NCBI RefSeq assembly: GCF_006439355.1
Contig: NZ_VFTG01000004.1
Location: 1-64,000, forward strand
DNA length: 64,000 nt
DNA from: Mesorhizobium sp. B4-1-3
GTDB taxonomy: Bacteria; Pseudomonadota; Alphaproteobacteria; Rhizobiales; Rhizobiaceae
Direction of reading: 5' to 3'
Shown here: piece by piece, positions 19,277 through 28,511 of the stretch
How positions within the stretch are numbered: the stretch's first letter is position 1
Layout: every line of letters starts with the position of its first letter
Made by a program: the position numbers and the translations under genes
Notes under the pieces: generated by a model
Database searches by the model: none
The model's input: only the letters and a program-made list of their open reading frames with translations
Told to the model about the DNA's origin: nothing

Positions 19277-20046
19277 CCACCATTCTCGACCCCGTAACCG
19301 ATGCCGATCTCGACGCCTATGTCGACGACCAGCTGGATGTCGCCCGCCGCATCGAGGTCGAGGCGCACCTTGCCGCACGCCCGGAAGCGGCGGCGCGCGT
19401 GATGTCCGATTTGAGGACGCGCGACGAACTGCGGGTCGCGCTTGCCGGACCCGTCGGCATGGCGCGGCCGGCCACGACCGAAGCGGCACGGCGGCTGGAA
19501 AGGGTGCTTGCGAGGGGGCCTATCCTTGCGGTGCTGCAGCGCGCCGCGGCCGCGGCCGTGTTGGTCGCGGCGGGCTGGCTGGCCAATGGCATTTTCGGGC
19601 CGATCGGGGTCACCAAGGTGGTCGCCTCGACGCAGCCGCCGGCCTATGTCGAGGATGCGGTCCGCGCGCACCGCACGACCCTGGTGCGCGAGACGATGCC
19701 GTCGCAGCGCGAAGCGCCGGGCTACAATGCCGATGAAATCCGCGCCGCCACAGCAATCGTCATGCCTTCGCTGCCCGACGACTGGAAGATCCGCGACGTG
19801 CAGGTGTACCCCTCGCAATTCGGGCCAAGCGTCGAGATCGCGGTCGAAACAAGGGACCTCGGTCTCGTCTCGCTGTTCGCCATCAGGCCGGGCACGTTCG
19901 ATGTCGTGAAGCCGACGCTCGCGCCCGCCGACGACATCTCATCGGCCTATTTCCAGATCGGCGAGGTCGCCTATGCGGTGGTCGGACGCGGCGACGCCGG
20001 CAGTCTCGACCGTGCCGCCGAGAAACTCGCCAGAACGCTCTATTGA
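19273..20046 (+). CDS. Membrane-anchored anti-sigma factor
   Basis: A 257-residue protein translationally coupled to the sigma gene. The N-terminal about 60 residues (DADLDAYVDDQLDVARRIEV) match the start of anti-sigma domains that grip ECF factors. One transmembrane helix lies near residues 92-112. The rest is predicted periplasmic. The HxxxCxxC zinc site of ZAS-type anti-sigma factors is absent, so this is not a thiol-redox sensor of that type. It should hold the sigma factor at the membrane until a signal releases it. Confidence 0.82.
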   Translation: MTTILDPVTDADLDAYVDDQLDVARRIEVEAHLAARPEAAARVMSDLRTRDELRVALAGPVGMARPATTEAARRLERVLARGPILAVLQRAAAAAVLVAAGWLANGIFGPIGVTKVVASTQPPAYVEDAVRAHRTTLVRETMPSQREAPGYNADEIRAATAIVMPSLPDDWKIRDVQVYPSQFGPSVEIAVETRDLGLVSLFAIRPGTFDVVKPTLAPADDISSAYFQIGEVAYAVVGRGDAGSLDRAAEKLARTLY

Positions 20047-20082
20047 AACCGACGCTCTACCGAGAAACCAAGGAGAAACCGA

Positions 20083-20799
20083 ATGAACAGCCCCAATCTG
20101 GGATACCGAATGGGCACCGGCGTCCAGTCCGGAGCCGTCTATGACGAGGGCCTGCGCAAGCACATGCTGCGCGTCTACAACTATATGGGCCTCGGCCTCG
20201 TCGTCACCGGCCTCGTTGCCTTCTTCGTGGCCTCGACGCCCGCACTCTATGTGCCGATCTTCTCCAGTCCGCTGAAATGGGTGGTGATGCTGGCGCCGCT
20301 CGCCTTCGTCATGATCTTCTCCTTCAAGATGCAGACCATGTCGGCCGCGGGCGCGCAGGCGATGTTCTGGGCCTTCTGCGCTGTCATGGGCCTGTCGCTC
20401 GCCTCGGTGTTTCTGGTCTTCACCTCGACCAGCATCGCGCGCACCTTCTTCATCGCCGCCACGATGTTCGGCGCCACCAGCCTTTACGGCTACACGACCA
20501 GGCGTGACCTGGCTCAGTTCTCGTCCTTCCTGATCATGGGCCTGATCGGCGTGGTGATCGCCAGCCTCGTCAACCTGTTCCTCGGCTCGACCGCGCTGCA
20601 ATTCGCCATCTCGGTGATCGGCATCGCCGTCTTCGTCGGCCTCACCGCCTGGGACACGCAGACCATCAAGGAGCAGTACGCGGAGAATTTCGATGCGGAA
20701 TCACAGCAAAAGCTCGCCGTCTTCGGCGCCTTCTCGCTCTATCTGAACTTGATCAACATCTTCCAGCTGCTTTTGAATTTCACCGGTGAGCGCGAATAG
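20083..20799 (+). CDS. Bax inhibitor-1/YccA-family membrane protein
   Basis: A 238-residue protein with about seven transmembrane helices and an N-terminal cytoplasmic tail of about 30 residues. The conserved C-terminal segment GLTAWDTQTIKEQY and the last helix LYLNLINIFQLLL mark the BI-1 family (YccA, YbhL), whose bacterial members modulate FtsH proteolysis or act as pH-gated calcium leaks. It begins 36 bp after the anti-sigma gene with an AAGGAG ribosome site, so it may share that transcript. A strong terminator follows. Confidence 0.9.
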   Translation: MNSPNLGYRMGTGVQSGAVYDEGLRKHMLRVYNYMGLGLVVTGLVAFFVASTPALYVPIFSSPLKWVVMLAPLAFVMIFSFKMQTMSAAGAQAMFWAFCAVMGLSLASVFLVFTSTSIARTFFIAATMFGATSLYGYTTRRDLAQFSSFLIMGLIGVVIASLVNLFLGSTALQFAISVIGIAVFVGLTAWDTQTIKEQYAENFDAESQQKLAVFGAFSLYLNLINIFQLLLNFTGERE

Positions 20800-20833
20800 C
20801 CGGACCGTAGCAGGTAATACTGCTGACCTCAGC

Positions 20834-20865
20834 ATGGCCGGAGGGAAACCTCCGGCCATTTTTTG
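20834..20865 (+). terminator. Rho-independent terminator after the BI-1 family gene
   Basis: A perfect 11-bp stem (20834-20844 with 20849-20859) closed by a GAAA tetraloop is followed by TTTTT. It ends the sigma/anti-sigma/BI-1 region. Confidence 0.93.
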
Positions 20866-20977
20866 TCGATTGCGCACCAAGGCGCCCACGACCAAGGTGC
20901 GACCTGCCTGCCGCGCTTGAGTTCACGCGTGGCCTTTTGCTAGCCTGCCGGCCAAACCGGCCAGCCGCGAGGATGCA

Positions 20978-21853
20978 ATGGACCAGTTGACGCTTCACGC
21001 TGACGGCATCTCGGCAACCATCGTCGGGCAGGGGGCCGAGCTGGTCTCGCTGCGCGATGGCGATGGCACGGAGCTTCTCTGGCAGGCGGGACCTGTATGG
21101 CGCCGTCATTCGCCGGTCCTGTTCCCGATCGTCGGCCGGCTCAAAGGCGATCACCTGCGGCACCGCGGCCAAACCTATCCGATGACGCAGCACGGCTTTG
21201 CCCGCGACCGGCGCTTTGACTGGGCGGAGCAGGGGCCAACCTTTTGCTCATTGGTCCTGACGGATGACGCCGAAACGCGGACGCACTACCCCTTCGCCTT
21301 TCGCCTGGCCATTGGCTACGAGCTGAAGCCACGGCAACTCGGCGTGACGTTCGAGATCACCAACACCGGCGACGAACCATTGCCGGCCTCTATCGGCGCA
21401 CATCCAGCGTTTAACTGGCCGCTGCTGCCGGAATTGCCCAAGGAAGCCTACCGGCTGACTTTCGCCGACAACGAACCGGCGCCGGTACGCCGCCTGAAAG
21501 ACGGCTTGCTGCTGCCGGCCACGCAACCGACGCCCATCGAGGGAAAGACGCTGCCACTTTCCGAAAAACTGTTCGACGAAGACGCCGTCATCCTTGATCG
21601 GCCGGCTGGCGCCAGCGTGCGCTACGCTGCGGCGCGCGGACCGGCGATCGAGATGTCGTGGCAAGGGTTCAACGAGCTGGGCATCTGGTCCAAGCCCGGC
21701 GGCGCGCCGTTCCTGTGCATCGAGCCATGGCACGGTATCGCCAGTCCCGCCGATTTCGACGGCGAGTTCGCCGACAAGCCTGGTGTCATGCTGATCGAGC
21801 CCGGCGGCCGCCGCGAGCTGAGCTACCGGATCGGCCTCAGCAGGGAGCCGTAA
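20978..21853 (+). CDS. Aldose 1-epimerase (mutarotase)-family protein
   Basis: A 291-residue protein of the galactose mutarotase superfamily. It has SPVLFPIVGRLKGD and the HGFARDRRF motif typical of the LacX-like branch, and SIGAHPAFNWPL with the conserved His of the beta-sandwich active site. Members interconvert sugar anomers, though substrate is unknown in this branch. It starts a short unit and is followed 3 bp later by an uncharacterised gene. Confidence 0.85.
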   Translation: MDQLTLHADGISATIVGQGAELVSLRDGDGTELLWQAGPVWRRHSPVLFPIVGRLKGDHLRHRGQTYPMTQHGFARDRRFDWAEQGPTFCSLVLTDDAETRTHYPFAFRLAIGYELKPRQLGVTFEITNTGDEPLPASIGAHPAFNWPLLPELPKEAYRLTFADNEPAPVRRLKDGLLLPATQPTPIEGKTLPLSEKLFDEDAVILDRPAGASVRYAAARGPAIEMSWQGFNELGIWSKPGGAPFLCIEPWHGIASPADFDGEFADKPGVMLIEPGGRRELSYRIGLSREP

Positions 21854-21856
21854 AGC

Positions 21857-22267
21857 ATGGCATATGCCGTCAAGGCCGAAATTGGGGACACGCAGGCGGA
21901 AACCTTTGTCTTCGCCGCCCAGAAGACCATGTATGGCGGCAAGCGCATTGCCGAAGGCGACGTCGTCTTCGTGTTCGCCAGCGAGAACGAAGGCGGGCAG
22001 GGGCTTGTCGCGCGCGGCGTCGTGACATCCAGCAAGCCGATCGCGAGGCGCCCCGATCTCGAACGGCAAACGCCGCGCGTCAGCGTTTCCATCCGCCGCA
22101 CCGCCTTGGCGACGAAGCGGTTAGGCCGCGATGAGCTCAAGCGCTTCAAGAATTGGCAGGACAGCCGGCCGGAGACCGAGCTAAATTTCAAATTCTACCG
22201 CCAGGCGACCAACAAGATCGTCGGCATCTCGGACGCGACAGCGGCGTTTCTAAGCAGCTTTTTCTAG
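21857..22267 (+). CDS. Uncharacterised protein, 136 residues
   Basis: I do not recognise this protein with confidence. It starts with AYAVKAEIGDTQAETFVFA, has the segment KRIAEGDVVFVFASENEGGQGL followed by VARGVVTS, and ends KIVGISDATAAFLSSFF. The pattern of a small beta barrel with GDxVFxFASE resembles EVE/PUA-like folds that bind modified nucleic acids, but this is only a guess. There is no signal peptide or membrane helix. It follows the mutarotase-like gene by 3 bp, so the two are co-transcribed. Confidence 0.7.
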   Translation: MAYAVKAEIGDTQAETFVFAAQKTMYGGKRIAEGDVVFVFASENEGGQGLVARGVVTSSKPIARRPDLERQTPRVSVSIRRTALATKRLGRDELKRFKNWQDSRPETELNFKFYRQATNKIVGISDATAAFLSSFF

Positions 22268-22285
22268 ACCCACCCGCTCGGCATC

Positions 22286-22440
22286 TCAGCCGGTCTGCCG
22301 GACAACGGCGCCGATCACATTGACGAGAAGCCGGGCGGCGATGAGTGCGGACAGGCCGTCAATGTCTGTGGGAGGATAAAGTTCGACGAGGTCGAACCCC
22401 GCTATCCCGCGCCGAAGATTACGGCTCGCGGCACGCGCCC
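22286..22440 (-). pseudogene. Ureohydrolase (agmatinase/arginase-like) C-terminal fragment
   Basis: Read on the minus strand, this stretch encodes GIAGFDLVELYPPTDIDGL and then a tail ending VNVIGAVVRQTG and a stop. That is the C-terminus of a ureohydrolase of the agmatinase family. Upstream of about 22420 the frame loses similarity, and no start codon or metal-binding body of the enzyme is present. About 45 codons survive, so this is a decayed remnant. It sits in the gene-poor zone near the dif-like site. Confidence 0.7.
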
Positions 22441-22640
22441 ATCGGCGAGGCGATCGGGAAGGCCGAGAAAGGAAGCCGAGACAGTCATTTTCTGGGTGCT
22501 TTCATTGTTGCGCCGCGGCGATGGCGGCTGACGGCAGGGTGGTTGCTTCGGCCTGGAGTTTTGCGACAATTTCGCGTCTCAGGCAACAAATGGCGATAGT
22601 ATTCGAGGCCGCATTCGAGGCCGCATCGCTTTCCGGAGGT

Positions 22641-22970
22641 ATGATGCCAAAGCTCTCATGGCAAGCAGGGCTTGTTTTCGGCCTGTGCGCGACGCCTGTC
22701 GCGCTGCTGCTGGCACTCTTCTCCGCTGGAGCCGGGCATGGTCACTGGGTGTTGGCGCGCGCGCTCTATCCGATACCCATGCTGGCGACGCTGTTGACCG
22801 ACAAAACCGTCACCAGCCTGTCCGTGGGGCTGGCTGTGGCACAGTTTCCTGCCTATGGAGCGTTCGCTGCTCCAGGCGGCAGCAGCCGATGGCTGGCGCT
22901 CGTCCTCGTCCATCTCGCTGCGGTCGCAGCCTCCTTCAGCGGAGTTCTCGGCTATTTCGAGGGAGCGTAG
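22641..22970 (+). CDS. Small uncharacterised membrane protein
   Basis: A 109-residue protein with about three hydrophobic helices (about residues 9-30, 35-75 in two parts, and 83-105). No family is recognised. GGAGGT at 22635-22640 directly abuts the ATG at 22641, and a second ATG follows at 22644, so the exact start is uncertain; an in-frame ATG at 22590 is also possible. It lies among gene remnants, but its frame is intact and its composition is normal. Confidence 0.55.
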   Translation: MMPKLSWQAGLVFGLCATPVALLLALFSAGAGHGHWVLARALYPIPMLATLLTDKTVTSLSVGLAVAQFPAYGAFAAPGGSSRWLALVLVHLAAVAASFSGVLGYFEGA

Positions 22971-22993
22971 TGGCAGCGCTCCGATGCTGACAG

Positions 22994-23240
22994 CGATGAC
23001 AGCGCCTCTGCCAGTTCGAAGAACGTGTCATGCCGACCCCATAACATCAGGGCACGAGGCTGCCGACGCTGGAGACAGTCGGCAATTTCGTCGAAGCGAG
23101 CGGCGTATTTGCCATAGTCGGCGATGAGCGCGCGCTGCGTCTCCATATTTCCGGGCCGCTGCATCGCGCGCCAGTCTTCCTCCCAGCTTTCCCTCGGAAT
23201 CTGTGCGACGACATCGTCAGGAACAACAGCTCCTATGACT
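22994..23240 (-). pseudogene. Alpha/beta-hydrolase C-terminal fragment
   Basis: The minus strand encodes PDDVVAQIPRESWEEDW, then QRPGNMETQRALIADYG, then ALMLWGRHDTFFELAEAL. This is a recognisable piece of an epoxide hydrolase-like alpha/beta hydrolase, including the strand carrying the catalytic acid (GRHDTFFE). The following C-terminal His region is replaced by unrelated codons, and the N-terminal nucleophile half is absent. It is a broken gene. Confidence 0.7.
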
Positions 23241-23294
23241 TTCGAGCAGGGCTGTGTGACATCGCGCTACAGGCATCTACGTTGCCATATCAAA

Positions 23295-23322
23295 AAGTCG
23301 CATAAGATATATTATGGAACTA
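23295..23322. other. dif: Putative dif site (XerC/XerD chromosome dimer resolution)
   Basis: A 28-bp site built like dif: an 11-bp arm AAGTCGCATAA, a 6-bp centre GATATA, and an 11-bp arm TTATGGAACTA. The inner bases CGCATAA and TTATG equal those of the E. coli dif site, and the arms are partly inverted copies. KOPS-like octamers support it. I found GGGNAGGG at 6573, 15872, 16868, 21026 and 21995, all left of the site. I found the reverse complement at 24647, 27073, 33852, 37004, 42163, 46069, 47931, 56867, 62333 and 62876, all right of it. So all 15 point at this position. Gene direction also changes here. Confidence 0.8.
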
Positions 23323-23466
23323 TCGTATTAAGCGTAGACCTGGAATTTGCCGGGCTTCCGCCACTGACGGCAAACTCGATGACTGCTCGCTTCAGCGCTT
23401 CGCGGAATTCGGGCTACCAGCCAAACCCATGAATGGCGAGCTGCGACAGCAACCGAGCAGTTGCCG

Positions 23467-24288
23467 CTATCGCTCTGACTCGTAAGGAACTTCGATCACC
23501 ATGCCGTCATAAGCCGGCGCCACGTGATCCGGGGTCTCGGCCATCACGGCGGCATAATCCAGCGGCACGTGCATATGCGTCAGCACGGCGTTCTTGGGCG
23601 CCAGCCTTTCGATCCACTCCAGCGCTTGGCCGAGCGACAGGTGGCTGGGATGGGTCTTGTACTGCAACGCGTCGATCACCAGCATATCGAGGCCGCCCAA
23701 ACGCTCGACGGTGGCGTCCGGGAAGCCGCTGATATCGGGGCAATAGGCAAGCCCGCCGATGCGAAAGCCGAGCGAGATGATGTCGCCATGGAACTGCGGC
23801 AACGGCTCGAGGGTGAGGGCGCCCCCCTCGCCTTCGATCTCCACCGGCCTCGCGTGATCGATGACGTGAGCCTCGACGATCGGCGGATAAGAGCTGCCGG
23901 GAGGCGTCTCGAAGCAATAGCCGAACGCCTGGCGCAGCCGCAGCATGGTCGGCTCATCGGCATGGATGTCGATACGGCGGCGTTGCTCGAGCACATAGCC
24001 GCGCAGATCGTCGATGCCATGAATGTGGTCGGCATGCGGATGCGTGTAGACGACCGCGTCGAGGCGCTTGACGGAGGCCAGCAGCATCTGCTCGCGGAAA
24101 TCCGGCCCGGTGTCGATGACGACCGTGGTGCGCGCGCCATTGGCGGCAATCCGCTCGACCAGGGCTGCCGTGCGCATGCGCCGGTTCTTCGGATTCTTGG
24201 GGTCGCAATTACCCCAGTCGCCGGTGATACGCGGCGTGCCGGGCGACGAGCCGCAGCCAAGAACAGTGAAACGCAGCCGGTCGCCCAT
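23467..24288 (-). CDS. MBL-fold metallo-hydrolase
   Basis: A 273-residue metallo-beta-lactamase fold hydrolase. The metal motif is THPHADHIHGIDDL near residue 82, with further ligands in LPQFHGDIIS and LTHMHVPLDY. The start RFTVLGCGSSPGTPRI is typical of the PhnP/GumP-like branch, which cleaves phosphodiesters, but the substrate is not known. It begins 3 bp after the tatD stop and closes the minus-strand run from rlpA. It is the first gene right of the dif-like site. Confidence 0.85.
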   Translation of the reverse strand: MGDRLRFTVLGCGSSPGTPRITGDWGNCDPKNPKNRRMRTAALVERIAANGARTTVVIDTGPDFREQMLLASVKRLDAVVYTHPHADHIHGIDDLRGYVLEQRRRIDIHADEPTMLRLRQAFGYCFETPPGSSYPPIVEAHVIDHARPVEIEGEGGALTLEPLPQFHGDIISLGFRIGGLAYCPDISGFPDATVERLGGLDMLVIDALQYKTHPSHLSLGQALEWIERLAPKNAVLTHMHVPLDYAAVMAETPDHVAPAYDGMVIEVPYESER

Positions 24289-24291
24289 GCC

Positions 24292-25086
24292 TCAGCCCGC
24301 CGCCATGTCCGGACGCGGCATCTTGGTGAACAGCCGAAAGAAATTCCCGGTGGTGATATCGGCGATTTCAGCCTCGCTGACGCCGATGGTCTCGGCAAGA
24401 ACCTTCGCCGTGTTCGCCACATAGGCCGGTTCGTTGCGTTTGCCGCGATACGGGATCGGCGCCAGGTAAGGCGCGTCGGTCTCGACCAACAGCCGGTCGC
24501 GCGGGACGTCGGCGGCGATGGCGCGCAACTCGGCGGAATTCTTGAATGTCAGGATGCCGGAGAAAGAGACGTAGCCGCCGAGCGCCACACCGACTTCGGC
24601 CAGCCTGCGCCCGGACGAAAAACAGTGCAAAATGAAGGGGAAGGCGCCCTTCCCTGTTTCGTCCTCGAGGATCGACGCCATGTCCTCATCGGCGTTGCGC
24701 GCATGAATGACCAGCGGCAGACCGGTCCGGCGCGCGGCCGCGATATGGGTGCGAAAACCTTGCGCCTGCGCGTCGCGCGGCGCGTGGTCGTAGAAATAGT
24801 CGAGGCCGGCTTCGCCGATCGCCACCACCTTGGGATGGCCGGAAAGCCGCACCAGTTCGTCGGCGGTCACGTCGAGCTCTTCCGCCGCCTGATGCGGATG
24901 GGTGCCGACCGAGCAGTAGACCTCGTCGAAAGTCTCAGCGATTTCAAGGATCTGTTGAAATCGCCTCACGCGCGTCGAGATCGTGACCATACGGCCGATT
25001 CCGGCCGCGATGGCGCGGGCGACGATAGCCGCCCGCTCCTCGGAAAAGTCCGGAAAGTCGAGATGGCAATGGCTGTCGACCAGCAT
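24292..25086 (-). CDS. tatD: TatD-family metal-dependent DNase
   Basis: A 264-residue TIM-barrel hydrolase with all TatD metal motifs: DSHCHLDFP at residues 4-12, the Glu of GEAGLDYFY, HARNADED, HCFSSGRR and the Asp of ETDAPYLAP. Homologues act as 3'-5' exonucleases in DNA repair and possibly on D-Tyr-tRNA-like substrates. The ATG overlaps the metG stop by one base (TGATG), and the downstream MBL gene follows by 3 bp. The neighbourhood metG-tatD-MBL is conserved in many bacteria. Confidence 0.92.
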   Translation of the reverse strand: MLVDSHCHLDFPDFSEERAAIVARAIAAGIGRMVTISTRVRRFQQILEIAETFDEVYCSVGTHPHQAAEELDVTADELVRLSGHPKVVAIGEAGLDYFYDHAPRDAQAQGFRTHIAAARRTGLPLVIHARNADEDMASILEDETGKGAFPFILHCFSSGRRLAEVGVALGGYVSFSGILTFKNSAELRAIAADVPRDRLLVETDAPYLAPIPYRGKRNEPAYVANTAKVLAETIGVSEAEIADITTGNFFRLFTKMPRPDMAAG

Positions 25087-26630
25087 CAGGCGCCCTGCTC
25101 GACATAACGCGGGAACACGCCCTCCGGCGCCGGCAAGGCGGTGCCCGGCACCAGCGCATGGTCGGCATGGACGTGCTCGAAAGCACGCTTGTCCGTGGAC
25201 ACCGCCAGCAGGTCGAGCAGCTTGGCCGCCGATCCAGGGACGAAGGGCTGGCAAAGCACCGTCACCCGGCGGACCAACTCGGCCGTTGTCCAGAGCACCG
25301 TTTCCATGCGCTCCGGATCGGTCTTGCGCAGTGCCCACGGCTCCTGGGACGCGAAATAGCGGTCCGCTTCCGCCACCACGCCGAAGATGGCCGCCAGCGC
25401 CTGATGGATCGCCTGCTCCGCCATAGCCCGGCGCGAAACGGCTAGCGCTTCAATCGCCTGGTCGAGGATAGCCGTATCGGCCTCCGCCAGCTCGCCGCGC
25501 TTCGGCACCGCGCCGCCGCAGTTCTTGGCGATCATCGACAGCGATCGCTGCGCCAGATTGCCGAGCCCGTTGGCGAGATCGGCATTGGTGCGGTTTACGA
25601 TCGCCTCATGGCTGTAGTTGCCGTCCTGGCCGAACGGCACCTCGCGCAGGAAGAAATAGCGCACCTGGTCGACGCCGTAATGCTCCACCATCGTGAACGG
25701 GTCGATGACGTTGCCGACTGACTTCGACATCTTCTCGCCGCGGTTGAACAGAAAGCCGTGTGCGAAGACGCGCTTCGGCAGCGGGATTCCCGCCGACATC
25801 AGGAACGCCGGCCAATAGACCGTATGGAAGCGGACGATGTCCTTGCCGATGATGTGAGCATCGGCTGGCCAGAACCGCCATTTCTCATCGTTTTCATTAG
25901 GATAGCCGACGCCGGTGATGTAATTGGTCAAGGCGTCGATCCACACATACATCACATGCTTCTCGTCGCCCGGCACCGGCACGCCCCAGTCGAACGTGGT
26001 GCGCGAGATCGACAGGTCCTTCAGCCCCGATTTGACGAAGCTCATCACCTCGTTGCGACGCTCGGCCGGACCGATGAAATCGGGCTGGCTCTCGTAGAGC
26101 GCGAGGAGCTTGTCCTGATAGGTGGAAAGCCGGAAGAAATAGCTTTCCTCCTCGACCCATTCGACAGGCGTTCCCTGCGGCCCGTAGCGCACATTGTCGG
26201 CACGGACCTCGGTCTCCTCCTCGCCGTAATAGGCCTCGTCGCGCACCGAATACCAGCCGGCATAGCCGCCCTTGTAGATGTCGCCATTGGCGGCCATCGC
26301 CTTCCAGATCGCCTGGGAGGAGGCGTAATGCCGCTCCTCGGTGGTGCGAATGAAATCGTTGTTGGACGCGTTGAGCGCGATGGCCATGCGCCGGAACTCG
26401 GCCGCGTTGCGGTCGGCAAGCTCGCGCGCCGTGATGCCCTCCTTGCGCGCCGTCTGGAGCATCTTGATGCCGTGCTCATCGGTGCCGGTCAGGAAGAACA
26501 CGTCCTTGCCGTCGAGCCGCTGGAAGCGGGCGAGCGCGTCGGTGGCGATCAACTCATAGGCGTGGCCTATATGCGGCTTGCCGTTCGGGTAGGAAATCGC
26601 GGTGGTGATGTAGAATGTGTCGCGTGACAT
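25086..26630 (-). CDS. metG: Methionyl-tRNA synthetase
   Basis: A 514-residue class I synthetase that charges tRNA-Met. It has the PHIGHAYE form of the HIGH motif near residue 20 and KMSKS in [10 protein letters not shown] near 300. The zinc-knuckle Cys residues of the E. coli type are missing; the matching segment reads [14 protein letters not shown], so this is the zinc-free subclass common in alphaproteobacteria. There is no C-terminal tRNA-binding (Arc1p-like) domain, and length matches that subclass. It lies between holB and tatD in one operon. Confidence 0.95.
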   Translation of the reverse strand: MSRDTFYITTAISYPNGKPHIGHAYELIATDALARFQRLDGKDVFFLTGTDEHGIKMLQTARKEGITARELADRNAAEFRRMAIALNASNNDFIRTTEERHYASSQAIWKAMAANGDIYKGGYAGWYSVRDEAYYGEEETEVRADNVRYGPQGTPVEWVEEESYFFRLSTYQDKLLALYESQPDFIGPAERRNEVMSFVKSGLKDLSISRTTFDWGVPVPGDEKHVMYVWIDALTNYITGVGYPNENDEKWRFWPADAHIIGKDIVRFHTVYWPAFLMSAGIPLPKRVFAHGFLFNRGEKMSKSVGNVIDPFTMVEHYGVDQVRYFFLREVPFGQDGNYSHEAIVNRTNADLANGLGNLAQRSLSMIAKNCGGAVPKRGELAEADTAILDQAIEALAVSRRAMAEQAIHQALAAIFGVVAEADRYFASQEPWALRKTDPERMETVLWTTAELVRRVTVLCQPFVPGSAAKLLDLLAVSTDKRAFEHVHADHALVPGTALPAPEGVFPRYVEQGA

Positions 26631-26712
26631 GAATGAACCATCATGAATGTCTGAATGTGAGTTGTGGCGGTGGATATCGCATCGGGACGGCGATTGCCAT
26701 CCCGAGGGGCCG

Positions 26713-27768
26713 TCACATTCGCATCGCAGAATTCAGGCGGTCGATCATGGTCAGGGCGTGCTGCTTCTTGTCGAGATTGTAAGTCTCAGCCTCAGATATC
26801 GTGTTCAGTGCGTCCTGCCAAGCCTCGGACAGCGTTTTGGCCCTGGCGAGATCGCCGGCCAACGCCGCTTCGCTGGCTGCGGCCGAAAGCAGGTCGAGCG
26901 CGCGGTGGTTGAAGATGTCGAACTGGATCGCCTGGTCGCGTCCCGCCACAGCCTCGGCAAGGCGGTGCGCCCCGGCGATGTCCGGCTTGCCGGCTGCCAC
27001 CAGCGTGTCGAGCGCGCCGGCGATCTCCAGCCCGCCATATTGGGTGAGCAGGATCGCGTTGCGGGCGCTGCCCCCTGCCCGCTCGGCGAGCGCCGCGCGC
27101 GCGGCCGGATCGTCCGGCGGTGGCGGCTCGACATTCTCGAGCACCGTCATCAGCTCGTCGGCGGCCAAAGGCGCCAGGCGCACCACTTGGCAGCGCGACC
27201 GGATCGTCGGCAACAGGCTGCCTGGCGCATGCACGACGAGAATGAACAAAGTGCGCGCCGGCGGCTCTTCGAGATTCTTGAGCAAGGCGTTGGCCGCGCT
27301 GGTGTTCATGTCGTCGGCCGGATCGACGATGACGACGCGGTAGCTGCCGTCATGCGAGGTCATCGACAGGAAGCGGCTGACCTTGCGGATTTCGTCGACG
27401 GTCAGCACCGTCTTGAAGCTCTTGGTCTTGTCGTTGGCCGGGCGGGTGAGATGCAGCACCCCCGGATGCGCCCCGGTGGCAATCTGGCGAAACAGCGAGG
27501 AAGCCGGGTCGGGAACGGCGAGCGTTTCGGGCGCCCTCTTGAAATCCGGATTTTTCAGAAGATGGTGCGCGATGTGGAACGCGAGCGTCGCCTTGCCGAT
27601 GCCCTGCGGCCCGGCGAAAATCAGCGCATGCGGCAGCTTGCCGGCGCGGTAGGCGCTGGCAAGCATTCCTGCCGCGGACGCGTGGCCGATCAGCCGCGGC
27701 GTTTCGGCGGGTTCGGGCACGCCGTCCAGCGTGTCGTGCTGTTGGGGGGCGATGCGCTCGAAGATCAT
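26713..27768 (-). CDS. holB: DNA polymerase III subunit delta'
   Basis: A 351-residue AAA+ clamp-loader subunit. The start [10 protein letters not shown] is followed by [18 protein letters not shown] and the P-loop GPQGIGKAT near residue 52. The sensor segment [13 protein letters not shown] is the classic clamp-loader motif. Zinc ligands seen in E. coli delta' are not evident, as in other alphaproteobacteria. The start overlaps the tmk stop by 4 bp (ATGA), the common tmk-holB coupling. The frame runs further upstream but is not supported. Confidence 0.92.
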   Translation of the reverse strand: MIFERIAPQQHDTLDGVPEPAETPRLIGHASAAGMLASAYRAGKLPHALIFAGPQGIGKATLAFHIAHHLLKNPDFKRAPETLAVPDPASSLFRQIATGAHPGVLHLTRPANDKTKSFKTVLTVDEIRKVSRFLSMTSHDGSYRVVIVDPADDMNTSAANALLKNLEEPPARTLFILVVHAPGSLLPTIRSRCQVVRLAPLAADELMTVLENVEPPPPDDPAARAALAERAGGSARNAILLTQYGGLEIAGALDTLVAAGKPDIAGAHRLAEAVAGRDQAIQFDIFNHRALDLLSAAASEAALAGDLARAKTLSEAWQDALNTISEAETYNLDKKQHALTMIDRLNSAMRM

Positions 27769-28439
27769 GCCGACGCCGTCTCGATCCTTTGCGTCGGCAT
27801 CCGCTCTTCCAGCGCAGTGAAGACGGCGGCGGTGACGACATTCTCCACTGTATCGGGATCGGCGGAGGCGTCGATGACGACGCATCGCTCCGGTTCGGCC
27901 GCGGCGATGGCCAGGAACGCCTCGCGCCGTCGCCGGTGGATGGCCAGGGTCTCCTTCTCGAAGCGATCGGCGGCGTCACCGGCGCCGCGCCGTGCGGCGG
28001 CCCGCTGCAGGCCTTCAGCGGGATCGATGTCGAAGATCAGCGTCATGTCGGGCATCATGCCGTTGATGGCCACCGCCTCCAGCGCCTTCATGAAATCGGC
28101 ATCGAGCCCGCCGGTGACGCCCTGGTAGACGCGCGAGGAATCGATGAAACGGTCGCACAGCACGATCGAACCGCGATCAACCGCCGGCCGGATGACCTGC
28201 TCGACATGGTCGGAGCGCGCGGCGGCGAACAGGATCGCCTCCATCTTCGGGCCGAACGGTTCGGCCGCCCCGGACAGAAGCACATGTCTTACGGCCTCGG
28301 CGCCCGGCGATCCGCCCGGTTCGCGGCTGACCAGCACCTCGTACTTCTTGGCGCGCATGCGCCGTGCCAGCCGCTCGATCTGTGTCGACTTGCCTGCTCC
28401 TTCGCCGCCCTCGAAGGTGATGAAAAATCCGCTCGCCAA
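27765..28439 (-). CDS. tmk: Thymidylate kinase
   Basis: A 224-residue kinase that phosphorylates dTMP. The P-loop [12 protein letters not shown] starts at about residue 8, [13 protein letters not shown] carries the DR(E)-like loop, and [14 protein letters not shown] binds dTMP. I chose a TTG start at 28439, which gives the usual short N-terminus ([11 protein letters not shown]) and follows AAAGG; a GTG at 28499 would add 20 residues and nearly touch dacA. It is followed by holB with a 4-bp overlap. Confidence 0.9.
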   Translation of the reverse strand: MASGFFITFEGGEGAGKSTQIERLARRMRAKKYEVLVSREPGGSPGAEAVRHVLLSGAAEPFGPKMEAILFAAARSDHVEQVIRPAVDRGSIVLCDRFIDSSRVYQGVTGGLDADFMKALEAVAINGMMPDMTLIFDIDPAEGLQRAAARRGAGDAADRFEKETLAIHRRRREAFLAIAAAEPERCVVIDASADPDTVENVVTAAVFTALEERMPTQRIETASA

Positions 28440-28511
28440 TCGAGACTGCCTTTGCTCGCGCTGGCCGCTGTCATAGCTCCCGTCCGGCAAAAGGTCCACG
28501 AACTTGCCCGA

